In this document: positions 62,949 through 64,000 of the stretch, in pieces
How positions within the stretch are numbered: the first letter of the stretch is position 1
Layout of the letters: each line of letters starts with the position of its first letter
Source: Aequorivita aquimaris
GTDB lineage: Bacteria > Bacteroidota > Bacteroidia > Flavobacteriales > Flavobacteriaceae
Assembly: GCF_001573155.1 (NCBI RefSeq)
Contig: NZ_JRWG01000002.1
Span: 1 to 64,000, forward strand
Reading direction: 5' to 3'
DNA: 64,000 nt
Program-made: the position numbers and the translations under genes
The notes under the pieces: model-generated
Told to the model about the DNA's origin: nothing
Database searches by the model: none
What the model saw: only the letters and a program-made list of their open reading frames with translations

Positions 62949-64000
62949 TTCGCTGTGTTTCCCGATGGTTTAAAGATACTAATATTAGTATTCCCGTACA
63001 CGTTTTGATAGCCTAAGGTACTAATATTTTCGGTTTGCGAAGAAACACATTCTTTTAATAAAACAATTTTTTTAATTGAAAGATTTGGCAATTGTGAAAT
63101 AGCTTCAGCAGCCCTTTTTTCTGAAGAAATAATTAAAGTTTCAACGTTTGAAAGCAAGGTTTCCGAAACAGAATCAGTAAAATGAAGCCTTCCGTATTTT
63201 TGGGTTATGTAACTATTTTGAAGTATCGTTCGCGTTTCGGAATCTTCAATAAAACTGAAAATCTTATGGTCAGAACCATCGAGCGCCAACAGAAAATCGA
63301 GCTGCCCGGAATCTTCCGAAATGTGGGCAATGGTTCCGCTTTTATCCAAACGACGCATCACTTCAAAATAAATTTCAGCATTTTCCCTTAAATCCTTTTT
63401 CACCATTCGGTAAAGCGCATCGCCTTTATAGCGGTAATCCTCCAAAACGATTCCGTGGAAATAGCTCGGGCCTTCCATCTTTTCACGAAGTTTTAAAAAT
63501 TCACTTTTAAAATACGCGCCTATTTTTTTTGCTTGCTGTGTATGGTTTTCGCCAAAGGAAGTGTCTTCGGCCTTAATCCTCGGCAAAATTTCAACCGTAA
63601 TGCTTCCATCCTTTATGATAAAACTTCCCTTTGGGTTTACCTCGCTGTTGCCGTGAATCAAAACGGGGAGAATGTCTAAATTGAACTCATTCGCCAAATA
63701 AAAGGCACCTTTGTGAAAACGCTTTATTTTGTTGCTCAAGCTGCGGGTTCCCTCGGGAAAAGCCATCAGCGAATAGCCTTGTTTTATTTTTTTCTGAAGT
63801 GGCTCCAAACTGTTTTCGATGCCGCTGGAAACCGGATAGAAATCGGCGCGTTGCACGGCCTTTCCAAAAACTGGCGAATTATAAACCCAATCGTTTACCA
63901 AAAAACAGATTTTTGGATGCAACATGCCTACCGCCAAAATATCGAGAAACGATGTATGGTTTGCAATGATTACGGCAGGTTTCGAGAAATCTTCGCCAAC
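62945..64000 (-). CDS. 1-acyl-sn-glycerol-3-phosphate acyltransferase-like protein, 5' part beyond the window (partial)
   Basis: The frame is open to the window edge, so the N-terminus is missing. The last 21 codons in view complete motif I, NHTSFLD, and FPEGTRS is motif III of the lysophospholipid acyltransferase family. After the acyltransferase fold (ending near 63460) about 170 more residues follow, with HISEDSGQLDFLLALDG resembling a methyltransferase Rossmann fold. From memory, flavobacteria have a trifunctional MMPL exporter/acyltransferase/methyltransferase protein in such clusters; the missing N-terminus may be the MMPL part. The longest internal start (TTG 63937) would cut motif I and is rejected. 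Confidence 0.82.
   Translation of the reverse strand, partial: VGEDFSKPAVIIANHTSFLDILAVGMLHPKICFLVNDWVYNSPVFGKAVQRADFYPVSSGIENSLEPLQKKIKQGYSLMAFPEGTRSLSNKIKRFHKGAFYLANEFNLDILPVLIHGNSEVNPKGSFIIKDGSITVEILPRIKAEDTSFGENHTQQAKKIGAYFKSEFLKLREKMEGPSYFHGIVLEDYRYKGDALYRMVKKDLRENAEIYFEVMRRLDKSGTIAHISEDSGQLDFLLALDGSDHKIFSFIEDSETRTILQNSYITQKYGRLHFTDSVSETLLSNVETLIISSEKRAAEAISQLPNLSIKKIVLLKECVSSQTENISTLGYQNVYGNTNISIFKPSGNTAK

Overview
The window is chromosomal DNA of a gliding marine-type flavobacterium (Bacteroidota, probably Flavobacteriaceae). The evidence is a 2,412-residue SprA (type IX secretion translocon), an Alternative Complex III operon (actABCDEF) joined to coxBA, a NifU-like protein with two N-terminal domains, a malic enzyme fused to phosphotransacetylase, an IF-2 with a long charged N-terminus, and promoters of the Bacteroidota type (TTG, about 20 bp, TAnnTTTG). 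Base composition is AT-rich throughout except for the first ~490 bases. I see no rRNA or tRNA gene, CRISPR array, insertion sequence, prophage or recognisable defence system.

Layout. 1-1925 (-): 5' part of a large secreted adhesin whose downstream modules are abruptly GC-rich. 2003-7025 (+): NifU-like protein, dodecin, thioredoxin-fold lipoprotein, MscS channel, unknown exported protein. 15234-7028 (-): MacB-type ABC exporter (ATPase, two permeases, DUF1801 protein, adaptor, TolC, second adaptor) ending in tsaB. 17448-15375 (-): Sco-like protein, Sco, DUF420, small CxxC membrane protein, i.e. copper and oxidase assembly helpers. 20529-17580 (-): ctaB, two oxidase subunit III genes and subunit IV, with a clear promoter and terminator. 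20655-21641 (+): exported metallo-beta-lactamase-fold enzyme. 25458-21648 (-): two TonB genes and a RemB-like outer-membrane protein. 34120-25525 (-): ruvA-sprA-gcvH-vanZ. 36511-34208 (-): maeB. 38620-36630 (-): ruvB-queG. 50666-38854 (-): actABCDEF-coxBA, a complete quinol-to-cytochrome-c-to-oxygen chain. 50983-51378 (+): SPOR protein. 55925-51433 (-): rimP-nusA-infB. 56082-57482 (+): universal stress protein and a lipoprotein. 64000-57485 (-): acyltransferase (cut by the window edge), FAD oxidoreductase, cupin-like protein, C45 acyltransferase/hydrolase and phenylacetate-CoA-ligase-like enzyme, which looks like one arm of an aryl-polyene/flexirubin-type locus.

How the genes work together. 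The oxidase genes are split over three blocks (act-coxBA; ctaB-coxC-coxC-coxIV; sco-DUF420) that together supply ACIII, the oxidase, haem processing and copper insertion. SprA, the TonB/RemB block and the adhesin belong to surface export and gliding.

Best leads for something new: (1) an in-frame jump from AT-rich to GC-rich coding inside the adhesin; (2) an intrinsic terminator in the rimP-nusA-infB leader with no upstream gene to terminate, suggesting attenuation; (3) a self-contained promoter-80 nt-terminator unit before ruvB with two TACGTAG sites 21 bp apart, a candidate small RNA; (4) a helix-hairpin-helix extension fused to ActC; (5) the C45/cupin/ligase/FAD/acyltransferase cluster. No wholly new system is demonstrated by the sequence alone.
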